DNA of 12,016 nt, taken from positions 1-12,016 of the forward strand of contig CAZWUL010000030.1 in NCBI GenBank assembly GCA_964636625.1. Direction: 5' to 3'. The position numbers and the translations under genes are program-made. How positions within the stretch are numbered: the stretch's first letter is position 1; each line of letters starts with the position of its first letter. The notes under the pieces are model-generated. The model did not search any database and was not told where the DNA came from. It worked only from the letters and a program-made list of their open reading frames with translations. This stretch comes from CAZWUL01 sp964636625 (GTDB lineage: Bacteria; Atribacterota; Phoenicimicrobiia; Phoenicimicrobiales; Stramentimicrobiaceae). This document shows positions 1-7,745 of this stretch, piece after piece.

Positions 1-642
1 AATGGTCAGGATGTAGCACTGGTTTCTGATGCAGGAATGCCGGGTATTTGTGACCCGGGATTTCAAATAATAAACCTGGTGATAAAAAACAATATACAGG
101 TAGTGCCGGTACCTGGAGTTACGGCTTTGACCACTGCTTTAGTAATTTCAGGATTTGAAATAAGCAGCTTTGTTTTTGAAGGATTTATCCCTAAAAAAAA
201 GGCAGAAAGAGAAAAATATTTCTCTGGATTAAAAAAAGAAAAAAGAACAATTATTTTTTACGAGTCGCCTAATAGAATTAAGGATACTTTAAGTATAATT
301 AAAAAGACTATTGGAGACAGAAGAATTGTTATTACCCGGGAAATGACAAAAAAGTTTGAAGAGATAAAACGGGGCTATGTTTCAGAAATTATCAATGAAA
401 TAAGCGGCCAAAATATCAAAGGTGAACTTACGATAGTTCTGGAAGGTTTTAAAGAAAGAGAAGAAACTAATTATTGGACAAATGACGCTGAATTAATAGA
501 TGAGATTAAAAAAAAGATGAAAAATTATCTGAAAAAAGGTTATTATAATAAAGATATAGTTTTACTAATAACAAGTGAATATAATGTGTCTAAAAACTGG
601 GTTTATCAGAATATCATAGAACAACGTAATCAGGCTTTTTAA
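1..642 (+). CDS. rsmI: 16S rRNA (cytidine(1402)-2'-O)-methyltransferase RsmI, 5'-truncated by the window edge
   Basis: RsmI uses SAM to 2'-O-methylate C1402 of 16S rRNA in the ribosomal P site. The frame is open from base 1 and reads NGQDVALVSDAGMPGICDPG, the glycine-rich SAM-site block of the tetrapyrrole-methylase fold (family form VALVSDAGTPGISDPG). The ATG at 37 lies inside this block and is not the start, so the N-terminal 60 or so residues are outside the window. Further family blocks follow: the VVPVPGVTAL stretch, the FEGFIPKKKAER segment, FYESPNRIKDTL, and ITREMTKKFEE. The last 50 residues form the small helix-turn-helix-like C-terminal domain typical of RsmI (SEYNVSKNWVYQ). The gene ends 50 nt before metG, a neighbour it often has in Bacillota. 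The protein is cytoplasmic. The Thr-to-Met change in DAGMPG is mild. The identification is firm; only the 5' end is missing. Confidence 0.95.
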   Translation, partial: NGQDVALVSDAGMPGICDPGFQIINLVIKNNIQVVPVPGVTALTTALVISGFEISSFVFEGFIPKKKAEREKYFSGLKKEKRTIIFYESPNRIKDTLSIIKKTIGDRRIVITREMTKKFEEIKRGYVSEIINEISGQNIKGELTIVLEGFKEREETNYWTNDAELIDEIKKKMKNYLKKGYYNKDIVLLITSEYNVSKNWVYQNIIEQRNQAF

Positions 643-692
643 TCTCCCTGTTTTGTTGTTAAATATTTAAGAGAAAGGATTACAAGAAGAAA

Positions 693-2648
693 ATGGAAAA
701 AAGAAAAGCTTATTACATTACCACTCCTATTTATTATGTTAATGATGTGCCACATATTGGCCATGCTTATACCACTATAGCTGCTGATACTATGGCACGA
801 TATAAGCGTTTGAGAGGGTTTGATGTTCTTTTTGCAACCGGAACGGATGAACATGGTCAAAAAATTGCAAAATCTGCAGAAAAAATGGGAATAAAGCCAC
901 TGGAATTAGCCAACCAGGTTGTGGCAAAGTTTAAAGATCTCTGGCCTAAGCTGAATATCGAGCCCGATGATTTTATACGGACTACTGAAAAGAGACATGA
1001 ACAGGTAGTGCAGAAATTATTTAATAAATTATATGAAAAAGGCGATATTTATAAAGGTGAATATGAAGGCTGGTATTGTGTAACCTGTGAGGCATTTTGG
1101 CCGGAAAGTCAGGTTGAAGGGGAAAAATGCCCTGATTGCGGCAGACCGGTAGAAAAATTCAAAGAAGAAAGCTATTTTTTCAAAATGAGTAAATATCAGG
1201 ATAGGTTGCTGCAACATATCAAAGCACATCCTGATTGCATTAAGCCGGAATCAAGAAAGAATGAAATTATCCGTTTTATTGAAAGAGGACTAAGAGACCA
1301 GAGCGTAACCAGGACTCGGGCAAGTCTTGACTGGGGGATTGATGTTCCTTTTGATTCAGAGCATGTAATTTATGTCTGGTTTGATGCTTTAATTAATTAT
1401 TTGACCGTTGCTGGTTATGGTATCGATGAAGGAAAATTTAATAATTATTGGCCTGAAGCAGTCCATTTAATCGGAAAAGACATATTAAGATTTCATACCA
1501 TTATCTGGTTTACCATGTTAATGGCAGCAGACATAGCACCACCAAAAATGGTTTTCTCTCATGGGTGGTGGACTATGGAAGGCGAAAAAATGTCAAAGTC
1601 CAAAGGAAATGTTGTGGACCCCTATCAGGTTACTGATGAATTTGAGGCAGATGCCTTTCGGTATTTTTTACTCAGGGAATTATGTTTTGGACAGGACGGT
1701 AATTTTTCCAGAAAATTGCTAATACAGAGAATAAACTATGATTTAGCAAATGACCTGGGTAATCTACTCAGCAGGACAGTTGCTATGACAAAAATTTTCT
1801 GCGAGCGCAAAATACCGGAATCTTTAGGCAAAGATGAAGAATATGATATAGAATTGCGTAAGCTAGCAAAAGACATGGTTGCCCAGTTTATACAGGCAAT
1901 GGATGAGATGTCTTTTAATGTTGCCCTGGAAAGTATCTGGACATTAGTCCGCAGGACTAATAAATACATTGATGAAACAGAGCCATGGATATTAGGCCGT
2001 GATGAAAGCAAAAAAGAACGGCTAAATAAGGTAATATTCCACCTGGCACAGTCATTACAAATAACATCAATTTTATTATATCCTTTTATGCCCGCAACTT
2101 CATTAAAAATCTGGCAACAATTAGGCATAACCGAGGATATAGAGAATATGCTTATTCCGGAAAACACTAAATGGGGTACCTTAAAACCCGGTACTATGGT
2201 GAATCCTGGTGAAAATTTGTTCCCAAGGATTGATGACAAAAAGAAAGACAGACAGGAGGAAAACAAAAAAGAAAAAATTGGGAAAAAAGATCAAATTGAA
2301 GCTCAATGTAAAGAACTGGAAAGCAAAACTGTCTCTATTGAAGAATTTAAAAAACTGGATTTAAGGGTAGGTAAAGTTTTGTCGGCTGAAGATGTTCCAG
2401 GAGCTGATAAATTATTAAAGATAACAGTTGATTTTAACAGTGAAAAAAGGACTTTAGTTGCCGGAATAAAGCAACACTATACACCTGAGGAACTTATTAA
2501 TAAGAATATTGTAGTTGTATTTAATTTACAGCCTGCTACAATTAGAGGTATTCAGTCTCAGGGAATGTTGTTAGCTGCTTCAGATGGTAAAAAGACTGTA
2601 TTATTAAATACTGACAAAGATATTAAAGCGGGCAGCAAGATTCGTTAA
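693..2648 (+). CDS. metG: methionyl-tRNA synthetase with C-terminal tRNA-binding (Trbp111-like) domain
   Basis: This class I aminoacyl-tRNA synthetase charges tRNA-Met with methionine in the cytoplasm. At 651 aa it has the usual length for the dimeric bacterial form. Visible in order are: the HIGH signature at residues 21-24; a single zinc knuckle with Cys130-x2-Cys133 and Cys147-x2-Cys150; the YVWFDALINY active-site block near 228; the KMSKS loop at 300-304; and an anticodon-binding helical domain to about 510. A very Lys/Glu-rich linker spans about 515-542. The C-terminal OB-fold from about 543 (SIEEFKKLDLRVGKV to the end) is the EMAP-II/Trbp111-like tRNA-binding and dimerisation module. 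The start is ATG at 693. An AAAGGA lies 13 nt upstream, a rather long spacing, with a purine-rich AGAAGA closer. It follows rsmI and precedes the transglycosylase by 52 nt, so co-transcription is plausible. No T-box precedes it. Confidence 0.98.
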   Translation: MEKRKAYYITTPIYYVNDVPHIGHAYTTIAADTMARYKRLRGFDVLFATGTDEHGQKIAKSAEKMGIKPLELANQVVAKFKDLWPKLNIEPDDFIRTTEKRHEQVVQKLFNKLYEKGDIYKGEYEGWYCVTCEAFWPESQVEGEKCPDCGRPVEKFKEESYFFKMSKYQDRLLQHIKAHPDCIKPESRKNEIIRFIERGLRDQSVTRTRASLDWGIDVPFDSEHVIYVWFDALINYLTVAGYGIDEGKFNNYWPEAVHLIGKDILRFHTIIWFTMLMAADIAPPKMVFSHGWWTMEGEKMSKSKGNVVDPYQVTDEFEADAFRYFLLRELCFGQDGNFSRKLLIQRINYDLANDLGNLLSRTVAMTKIFCERKIPESLGKDEEYDIELRKLAKDMVAQFIQAMDEMSFNVALESIWTLVRRTNKYIDETEPWILGRDESKKERLNKVIFHLAQSLQITSILLYPFMPATSLKIWQQLGITEDIENMLIPENTKWGTLKPGTMVNPGENLFPRIDDKKKDRQEENKKEKIGKKDQIEAQCKELESKTVSIEEFKKLDLRVGKVLSAEDVPGADKLLKITVDFNSEKRTLVAGIKQHYTPEELINKNIVVVFNLQPATIRGIQSQGMLLAASDGKKTVLLNTDKDIKAGSKIR

Positions 2649-2700
2649 TAGTTATCCAGCAAAAGCTTAAATTTATAAAAATATTTAATTAGGTGATAAA

Positions 2701-3597
2701 ATGAATAAAATAGATAAAGAGGAAAAGCCTAAAAAAAGTAAAACGAAAACAAAAAAACCAGGTATTTTAGAGAGCCATTTTAATACTATTGTAGTTATTT
2801 TTTTGGCTGCACTGTTATTACTATTAATAATCAGCCAGGTTGAGATATACCAGCTACGTCAATCTATGACGGATTTGTCAATATTTTATCAAGATATTAT
2901 AGATAATAATATGCATTTGAGAGATAAAATAATAGAACAAAATGAAAAAATAGATTTAGTGAATAGGCAATTTGATAATTATAGACGCGAGAGAATAACC
3001 AGAGACCAGTTTACTGAAATATATATGCAGTTACAGGAATTAACTGGAATGGTTTCAGAAGAAAATAAAAGAGAATTTTATATCAGCCGCATTGTAAATA
3101 TCATATCTAATAACAATAATCAGCTGGAAAGTGAAACTATTTATGAAATAGCCAAAAATATTTATGAGATTTCCATAAAATATAATTTTAATCCTTTATT
3201 AACCTGTGCCTTGATAAAAATAGAAAGTAATTTTATAGTAGACTCTGTTTCCGATTCCTATGCTTTTGGTCTATGCCAGGTTCGCCGTTTCATTGCCAGG
3301 GAATTAGCTGAAAATATTGGAATTAAATGGGATGGAGCCGAAAAAACACTTTTTAACCCAGAAAAAAATATCAAGATAGGCATTCATTATCTATCATTGC
3401 TTTATGATGATTTCGGAGATATGAAGTTAGCCCTAACTGCATATAATTATGGCCCTTTTAAAGTTCAGGAATTAATGTCCCAGCAAGGTGAAATTCCTAA
3501 TAATTATTCAGAAAAAGTACTTGATTATTATGCCCAGTATCGAGGTTTTGATATTGAGCAGATTGATGAGATACTGTATCGGGAAATGGAAGAATGA
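2701..3597 (+). CDS. membrane-anchored SLT-family lytic transglycosylase
   Basis: Predicted murein lytic transglycosylase (SLT, goose-lysozyme-like fold) that would cleave the MurNAc-GlcNAc bond in the cell wall. The 298-aa protein starts with a Lys-rich cytoplasmic tail (residues 1-20). One transmembrane helix follows at about 29-46 (IVVIFLAALLLLLIIS) with no lipobox or signal-peptidase site, so it is a signal anchor. A helical, probably coiled-coil stalk spans about 47-125. The catalytic domain starts near 145. Its ALIKIESNF block holds the likely catalytic Glu175, followed by AFGLCQV (188-194) and LTAYNYGP (245-252). The family norms are GLMQ and AYNAG, so both blocks are slightly divergent, but the Glu and the fold-defining Gly and Asn are kept. 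AGGTGAT just upstream supports the ATG at 2701. The neighbours are metG upstream and a GDP-mannose enzyme downstream. The specific subfamily and any dedicated partner are unknown. Confidence 0.88.
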   Translation: MNKIDKEEKPKKSKTKTKKPGILESHFNTIVVIFLAALLLLLIISQVEIYQLRQSMTDLSIFYQDIIDNNMHLRDKIIEQNEKIDLVNRQFDNYRRERITRDQFTEIYMQLQELTGMVSEENKREFYISRIVNIISNNNNQLESETIYEIAKNIYEISIKYNFNPLLTCALIKIESNFIVDSVSDSYAFGLCQVRRFIARELAENIGIKWDGAEKTLFNPEKNIKIGIHYLSLLYDDFGDMKLALTAYNYGPFKVQELMSQQGEIPNNYSEKVLDYYAQYRGFDIEQIDEILYREMEE

Positions 3598-3642
3598 TTT
3601 ATAAATATGCATTATAAGTAAAAATTGTTTTGTAAATAAATA

Positions 3643-3649
3643 AAAAGGG
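3643..3649 (+). promoter_or_regulatory. ribosome binding site deciding the manC start
   Basis: The AAAAGGG run directly abuts two overlapping ATGs at 3650 and 3653, which are too close to be used. The third ATG, at 3659, has a normal 9-nt spacer. The start is therefore placed at 3659. Confidence 0.6.
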
Positions 3650-3658
3650 ATGATGAAA

Positions 3659-4741
3659 ATGAAGAATATTGCACTTATTTTAGCCGGAGGAAGAGGTAAG
3701 CGCTTTTGGCCCCATAGTAAATTTAATAAACCAAAACAATTATTGCAATCCCCCAGTGGTAACACAATGCTGAGAGATACCTTTGAAAGACTTCTTCCAT
3801 ATTTTGGTGCTGATGAAATTTATATTGCAACTATAGAAGATTTAATTCAGCCTATCAGGGAAATGGTTCCTGAAATAGATATGCTTAACTATATTGTCGA
3901 GCCTACCGGTAAAGATACAGCAGCTAGCATAGCATTGTCTGCTCTTATTATAAACCGACATAGGCAACAGGATGCTAATTTAGCAATTTTTCCTATAGAC
4001 CATTTTATAACCGAGAAGGAAAAATTTTTTCTTTCATTAAACAATGGTTTCCAGGCTGTTCAAAAGTTTCAAAAACCGGTGATTATTGGTATTAAACCAA
4101 GACAAAATGAAACCAGATATGGTTATATATGTGCAGGAAAAAACATTACCGAAAAAGAAAACAAACAAATCTACCAGGTAGAAAAATTTAAAGAGAAACC
4201 TGATATAGAATGGATTGAAAAACATAAAAGAAGCCATCAACTATTTTGGAATACCGGTATTTACATAATTCCCGGAAAAAAAATATTGGAATTAGTAAAA
4301 AAATGGATGCCAAAACTTGATCAGGCTCTTAATAAAATAGCCAGCAGCATTGGAACACTGGAAAGAGGGGATGTTATCAAAAATCAATTTCAGCTAATCG
4401 AATCTATTTCTTTTGAATATGGTGTTCTGGAAAAAATAAATGATTTGATAGTTGTTGATGGACAATTCAGCTGGGAGGATATTGGTTCATGGCATGCTAT
4501 AGAAAGGTTTGTACAGCATGATGATAATGGAAATATTATTCAGGGAGAACACTCTGGAATTGATACTAAAAATTGCATTATAGTTAATGACCAGGGGCTT
4601 ACCGTAACTATCGGTTTGTCTGATATGGTTGTTATTAATAATGGGCCTATACAGCTAATTTATCCCAAGAATAGAGAAGGAGATATAAAAAAAATAATCA
4701 ATCAAATGGCTAAGGATAGTCAATTTAAAAAATACCTGTAA
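3659..4741 (+). CDS. manC: mannose-1-phosphate guanylyltransferase (GDP-mannose pyrophosphorylase)
   Basis: The enzyme makes GDP-mannose from mannose-1-phosphate and GTP, feeding surface polysaccharide or glycan synthesis. The N-terminus carries the nucleotidyltransferase signature LAGGRGKRFWPHSKFNKPKQ with the GTP-binding Gly-rich loop and the conserved PKQ. EPTGKDTAASIALSAL, FPIDHFI (usually PSDH), ETRYGYI, VEKFKEKP, WNTGIYI, SFEYGVLEK and FSWEDIGSWHA follow in the order expected for ManC/GMP enzymes. The protein is about 360 aa, so it lacks the C-terminal cupin isomerase domain of bifunctional ManC-type proteins. Three in-frame ATGs occur at 3650, 3653 and 3659. The first two overlap the AAAAGGG ribosome site at 3643-3649, whereas 3659 lies 9 nt downstream and places the LAGG loop about 8 residues in, so it is preferred. 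No other GDP-mannose pathway gene is in view. Confusion with a different sugar-1-phosphate nucleotidyltransferase is unlikely. Confidence 0.92.
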   Translation: MKNIALILAGGRGKRFWPHSKFNKPKQLLQSPSGNTMLRDTFERLLPYFGADEIYIATIEDLIQPIREMVPEIDMLNYIVEPTGKDTAASIALSALIINRHRQQDANLAIFPIDHFITEKEKFFLSLNNGFQAVQKFQKPVIIGIKPRQNETRYGYICAGKNITEKENKQIYQVEKFKEKPDIEWIEKHKRSHQLFWNTGIYIIPGKKILELVKKWMPKLDQALNKIASSIGTLERGDVIKNQFQLIESISFEYGVLEKINDLIVVDGQFSWEDIGSWHAIERFVQHDDNGNIIQGEHSGIDTKNCIIVNDQGLTVTIGLSDMVVINNGPIQLIYPKNREGDIKKIINQMAKDSQFKKYL

Positions 4742-4840
4742 TCTTTTTAAAGGGATTTACTATATTAAAACTCAAAGTTTTTCCATATGTGGATTAATTT
4801 AAAAAAATTATTTATCTAAATATAGAAGGAGGCTTGTTAA

Positions 4841-6037
4841 TTGAAGGAAAATTATCTTTTTACCTCAGAATCTGTTACAGAGGGACATCCAGATAAGATT
4901 GCAGACCAGATTTCAGATGCAATACTCGATGGTTTATATGCCCAGGATACAGAGTCACGGGTAGCCGTAGAAACCCTGGTTGCAACTGGATTAGTATTGG
5001 TAGCAGGACAGATAAGTACCAGGGGATATGTAGATATTCCAAAAGTAGTTCGTAACACTGTTAGAGAAATTGGATATACTCGAGCAAAATATGGTTTCGA
5101 TTGCGATACCTGCGCTATTCTGACATCAATTGAAGAGCAATCGGCAGATATAGCCCTGGGTGTTAATTGTGCATGGGAAACAAGAGAAGAAAAAGAAGTC
5201 CCGGAAAAGGACAAAATTGCTTCGACCGGTGCTGGCGATCAGGGGATGATGTTTGGTTATGCCTGTCGGGAAACCCCGGAGTTAATGCCTCTTCCTATCT
5301 CTCTGGCACATAAGCTAACTCAACGGCTTTCTGAAGCAAGAAAGAAAAAAATTATACCATACTTACGACCTGATGGAAAATCACAGGTAACAGTCCAATA
5401 TCTTAATGGAACACCCCAGAGGATAGAGGCTATTGTTATAGCTGCCCAGCATCACCCTAGTGTAAAACTTGAGACAATTAGAGACGATATCATAGAAAAG
5501 GTTATAAAAGATGTTATACCGGAAAATTACCTTGATAAAGGTACTAAATACTACATAAATTCTACCGGAAGGTTTGTAGTGGGAGGGCCTCAGGCTGATA
5601 CCGGAGTAACAGGCCGTAAAATAATAGTTGACACTTATGGTGGAGTAGGGAGTCATGGTGGAGGTTGTTTTTCAGGCAAGGACCCTACCAAAGTTGACCG
5701 TTCTGGTAGTTATATTGCCAGGTATATTGCTAAAAATATTGTTGCTGCCGGCATTGCAGATAAATGCGAAATAGAAATTGCCTATGCTATTGGTGTGGCA
5801 AATCCGGTTTCAATAATGGTAAATACCTATAATACCGGTAAAATATCACAAGCACAGATTGTTGATTTGATTAAAAGTCATTTTGATTTAAGGCCTGCTG
5901 CTATTATTGAAAATCTTAAATTAAAAAGACCTATATATAAACAGACTGCTTCTTATGGACATTTTGGAAGGGAATTAAAAGATTTTACCTGGGAAAACAC
6001 CGATAAAGCAGAAGAATTAAAAAAATCACTGGACTAA
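4841..6037 (+). CDS. metK: S-adenosylmethionine synthetase (methionine adenosyltransferase)
   Basis: MetK condenses ATP and methionine into SAM, the methyl donor used by enzymes such as RsmI encoded at the start of this window. The 398-aa length is normal for the bacterial tetrameric enzyme. Hallmarks are the GHPDKIADQISDAILD block (from residue 15; ATP/Mg site), the GAGDQGMMFGYA signature (130-141), and the P-loop-like glycine block SHGGGCFSGKDPTKVDRSGS (271-290) with catalytic Lys and Asp residues. The last block has Cys where the common form has Ala (GGGAFSGKD), which is probably neutral. The start is a TTG at 4841, chosen because AAGGAGG at 4826-4832 sits 8 nt upstream and the protein aligns from MKENYLFTSESVTEGHPDK. 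The 99-nt upstream gap shows no recognisable SAM riboswitch or T-box. The enzyme is cytoplasmic. Confidence 0.97.
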   Translation: MKENYLFTSESVTEGHPDKIADQISDAILDGLYAQDTESRVAVETLVATGLVLVAGQISTRGYVDIPKVVRNTVREIGYTRAKYGFDCDTCAILTSIEEQSADIALGVNCAWETREEKEVPEKDKIASTGAGDQGMMFGYACRETPELMPLPISLAHKLTQRLSEARKKKIIPYLRPDGKSQVTVQYLNGTPQRIEAIVIAAQHHPSVKLETIRDDIIEKVIKDVIPENYLDKGTKYYINSTGRFVVGGPQADTGVTGRKIIVDTYGGVGSHGGGCFSGKDPTKVDRSGSYIARYIAKNIVAAGIADKCEIEIAYAIGVANPVSIMVNTYNTGKISQAQIVDLIKSHFDLRPAAIIENLKLKRPIYKQTASYGHFGRELKDFTWENTDKAEELKKSLD

Positions 6038-6096
6038 AAACAATTTCATTCCTAATTTTTTTCTGATATATTTAAAAAAAGGAAGAGGTATAAACA

Positions 6097-7149
6097 ATGG
6101 ATATAGATATAAGACAACTGTTAAAAATAACCAATGATTTAGAGGCTTCTGATTTACATCTCACGGTAGGAGTTCCTCCTACTGTACGAATCAATGGCTT
6201 TCTTTCTAAATTAGATTATCCTGAATTAACTGTAGATGATGTTTATAATCTTCTTTATGGGCTATTAAACAATGAGCAAAAGAAAAAATTTGAAGAAATA
6301 AAAGAAATCGATTTTTCGGTTGAAATACCAAGCTTAGCTCGTTTTCGGGTAAATATTTTTCAGCATAGGCGCGGTATTGCCGGAGCATTTCGTTTGATAC
6401 CCGATAAAATAAAAACACTGGAAGATTTAGGTTTACCCGAAAGTCTTAAAGATTTTACAACAAAACCAAAAGGCCTGGTTTTAATAACCGGACCCACTGG
6501 AAGTGGAAAATCAACAACTATAGCAAGCTTGATTGATATTATAAATGAAAATCAAAGACTTCATATTATTACCATTGAAGACCCTATTGAATTTATTCAT
6601 AAACACAAGAACTGTATTATTGACCAGCGGGAAGTAGGTATGCATACACAGTCTTTTTCTTACGCCTTAAGAAGTGCTTTACGGGAGGATCCGGATGTTA
6701 TCCTGGTCGGAGAAATGAGAGATTTAGAAACTATTGCGATGGCTGTTACTGCGGCAGAAACAGGCCATCTGGTATTTTCTACCTTGCATACCAACAGTGC
6801 TGCTGAAACCGTAGAAAGAGTAATTGATGTCTTTCCTTCACATCAACAAAGACAGATTCGCATCCAGCTGGCAGAATCTTTGCAGGCAGTTGTTTCCCAA
6901 ACATTGCTTCCCAATATAGAACAATCCTGCCGTGTGCCTGTCGTTGAAATTATGAGAGCAACCCCTGCCATAAAGAATATTATACGCGAGGAACGAATCC
7001 ATATGATTCCTGCTACTATTCAGAGTTCTCAGAAGCAGGGGATGCAGACTACAGACCAATGTCTGCGAGAGTTATATCGCAATCATATTATTACCAGGGA
7101 AGTTGCGTTGTCAAAGGCAACTGATGCTGCCTTTGTGGTTTCTCGTTAA
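6097..7149 (+). CDS. pilT: PilT-like type IV pilus retraction ATPase (first copy)
   Basis: This is a hexameric secretion-superfamily ATPase of the PilT/PilU branch, expected at the cytoplasmic base of a type IV pilus, where it drives pilus retraction. At 350 aa it has PilT length, with the short PAS-like N-terminal domain (ASDLHLTVGVPPTVRING, about 17-34). Visible motifs are: Walker A GPTGSGKST (132-140); the Asp box around TIEDPIEF (159-166); Walker B DPDVILVGEMRD (198-209); and the His box TGHLVFSTLHTN (222-233). The PilT-diagnostic C-terminal helix reads AIKNIIREER (291-300), close to the AIRNLIRE motif needed for retraction. GGAAGAGG at 6081-6088 supports the ATG at 6097. It lies 59 nt after metK and 51 nt before the MshEN protein. 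A collinear paralogue follows at 7746. Whether this copy acts as PilT or PilU cannot be settled from sequence alone. Confidence 0.94.
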   Translation: MDIDIRQLLKITNDLEASDLHLTVGVPPTVRINGFLSKLDYPELTVDDVYNLLYGLLNNEQKKKFEEIKEIDFSVEIPSLARFRVNIFQHRRGIAGAFRLIPDKIKTLEDLGLPESLKDFTTKPKGLVLITGPTGSGKSTTIASLIDIINENQRLHIITIEDPIEFIHKHKNCIIDQREVGMHTQSFSYALRSALREDPDVILVGEMRDLETIAMAVTAAETGHLVFSTLHTNSAAETVERVIDVFPSHQQRQIRIQLAESLQAVVSQTLLPNIEQSCRVPVVEIMRATPAIKNIIREERIHMIPATIQSSQKQGMQTTDQCLRELYRNHIITREVALSKATDAAFVVSR

Positions 7150-7200
7150 TTGTATGTAAAAGGATTTTATCATTTAAGACTGTCATTAGGAGGCGAGACC

Positions 7201-7656
7201 ATGCTTAAAAAAAGTAATAAAAAATTAGGGGAACTTTTACTGGATTATAAAATGATTTCAGAAGTCCAATTAACTAAAGCCTTAAAAATACAAAAAGAAA
7301 AAAATAAAAGAATTGGTGAAACGTTGATTGAACTTAAGGTGGTTACCCAGGACCAAATAAACTGGGTATTAAGCAAACAGCTAGATATCCCATATGTGCA
7401 GATTGAAAAAGAACAATTGGATATTAGTTTGTTAAAAAAATTCCCAGAGTATTTAATAAAAAATTACAATCTTATCCCTTTTATAGAAATTGAAGGTAAA
7501 GTAGTGATTGCAATGGCGGATCCAACAGACAGTGAGGCTCTTGAAAGAATCAATAGCTTGTTGAATAAAAATTATGATATTGTTTTTGCATCATTTAAAA
7601 ATATATCTGAGATTATACAATATATAAGAACTGAATACCCCGATATTTGGAAGTAA
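7201..7656 (+). CDS. stand-alone MshEN / GspE N-terminal domain protein
   Basis: A small 151-aa protein corresponding only to the N-terminal domain of PilB/MshE/GspE assembly ATPases. No Walker motifs follow, and it ends cleanly at a stop codon. It contains two tandem 24-residue repeats of the MshEN type, KLGELLLDYKMISEVQLTKA... and RIGETLIELKVVTQDQINWV..., separated by five residues (KEKNK). This is the spacing of the c-di-GMP-binding MshEN fold. The rest (IPYVQIEKEQLDISLLKKFP, NLIPFIEIEGKVVIAMADPTD) matches the second half of the GspE-N domain. The family's conserved Gly in each repeat is Lys here, and the first Arg is Lys, so ligand binding is uncertain. The ATG at 7201 is chosen because TTAGGAGG lies just upstream; an in-frame TTG at 7150 has no ribosome site. 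It lies between two pilT genes, implying a role in pilus motor regulation (inference). Confidence 0.85.
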   Translation: MLKKSNKKLGELLLDYKMISEVQLTKALKIQKEKNKRIGETLIELKVVTQDQINWVLSKQLDIPYVQIEKEQLDISLLKKFPEYLIKNYNLIPFIEIEGKVVIAMADPTDSEALERINSLLNKNYDIVFASFKNISEIIQYIRTEYPDIWK

Positions 7657-7745
7657 TAATATTATTATAATAATCACACTCTAACTCTACCTAATTCTAT
7701 ACATACTATAACTATAATTAGCACTATATAATTAAGGAGAAAAGA
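7657..7745. other. G-free intergenic spacer between the MshEN gene and second pilT
   Basis: The first 64 nt (7657-7720) contain no G on the plus strand but twelve C, against an otherwise A/T background. A 14-bp perfect palindrome (ATTATTATAATAAT) sits at 7661-7674 but has no U-tract after it, so it is not a convincing terminator. No gene or known RNA motif is recognised. The ribosome site of the second pilT lies at the 3' end. Confidence 0.5.

Noticed and set aside
1736..2266. Minus-strand open frame of 176 codons inside metG
   Set aside because: It is antisense to a conserved synthetase with intact motifs, has no recognisable domain or ribosome site, and reads as a shadow frame.
4742..4840. 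SAM riboswitch or T-box upstream of metK
   Set aside because: The gap is only 99 nt, AT-rich, and lacks the conserved SAM-I core, a T-box motif or a terminator. Only a trivial TCCA/TGGA mini-hairpin is present.
7150..7200. Extended start (TTG at 7150) for the MshEN protein
   Set aside because: The TTG abuts the pilT stop with no ribosome site, and the added residues match no family. The ATG at 7201 has a strong AGGAGG just upstream.
7661..7674. Palindrome ATTATTATAATAAT as a terminator for the MshEN gene
   Set aside because: It is all A/T with no loop and no U-tract, so it is unlikely to terminate transcription.
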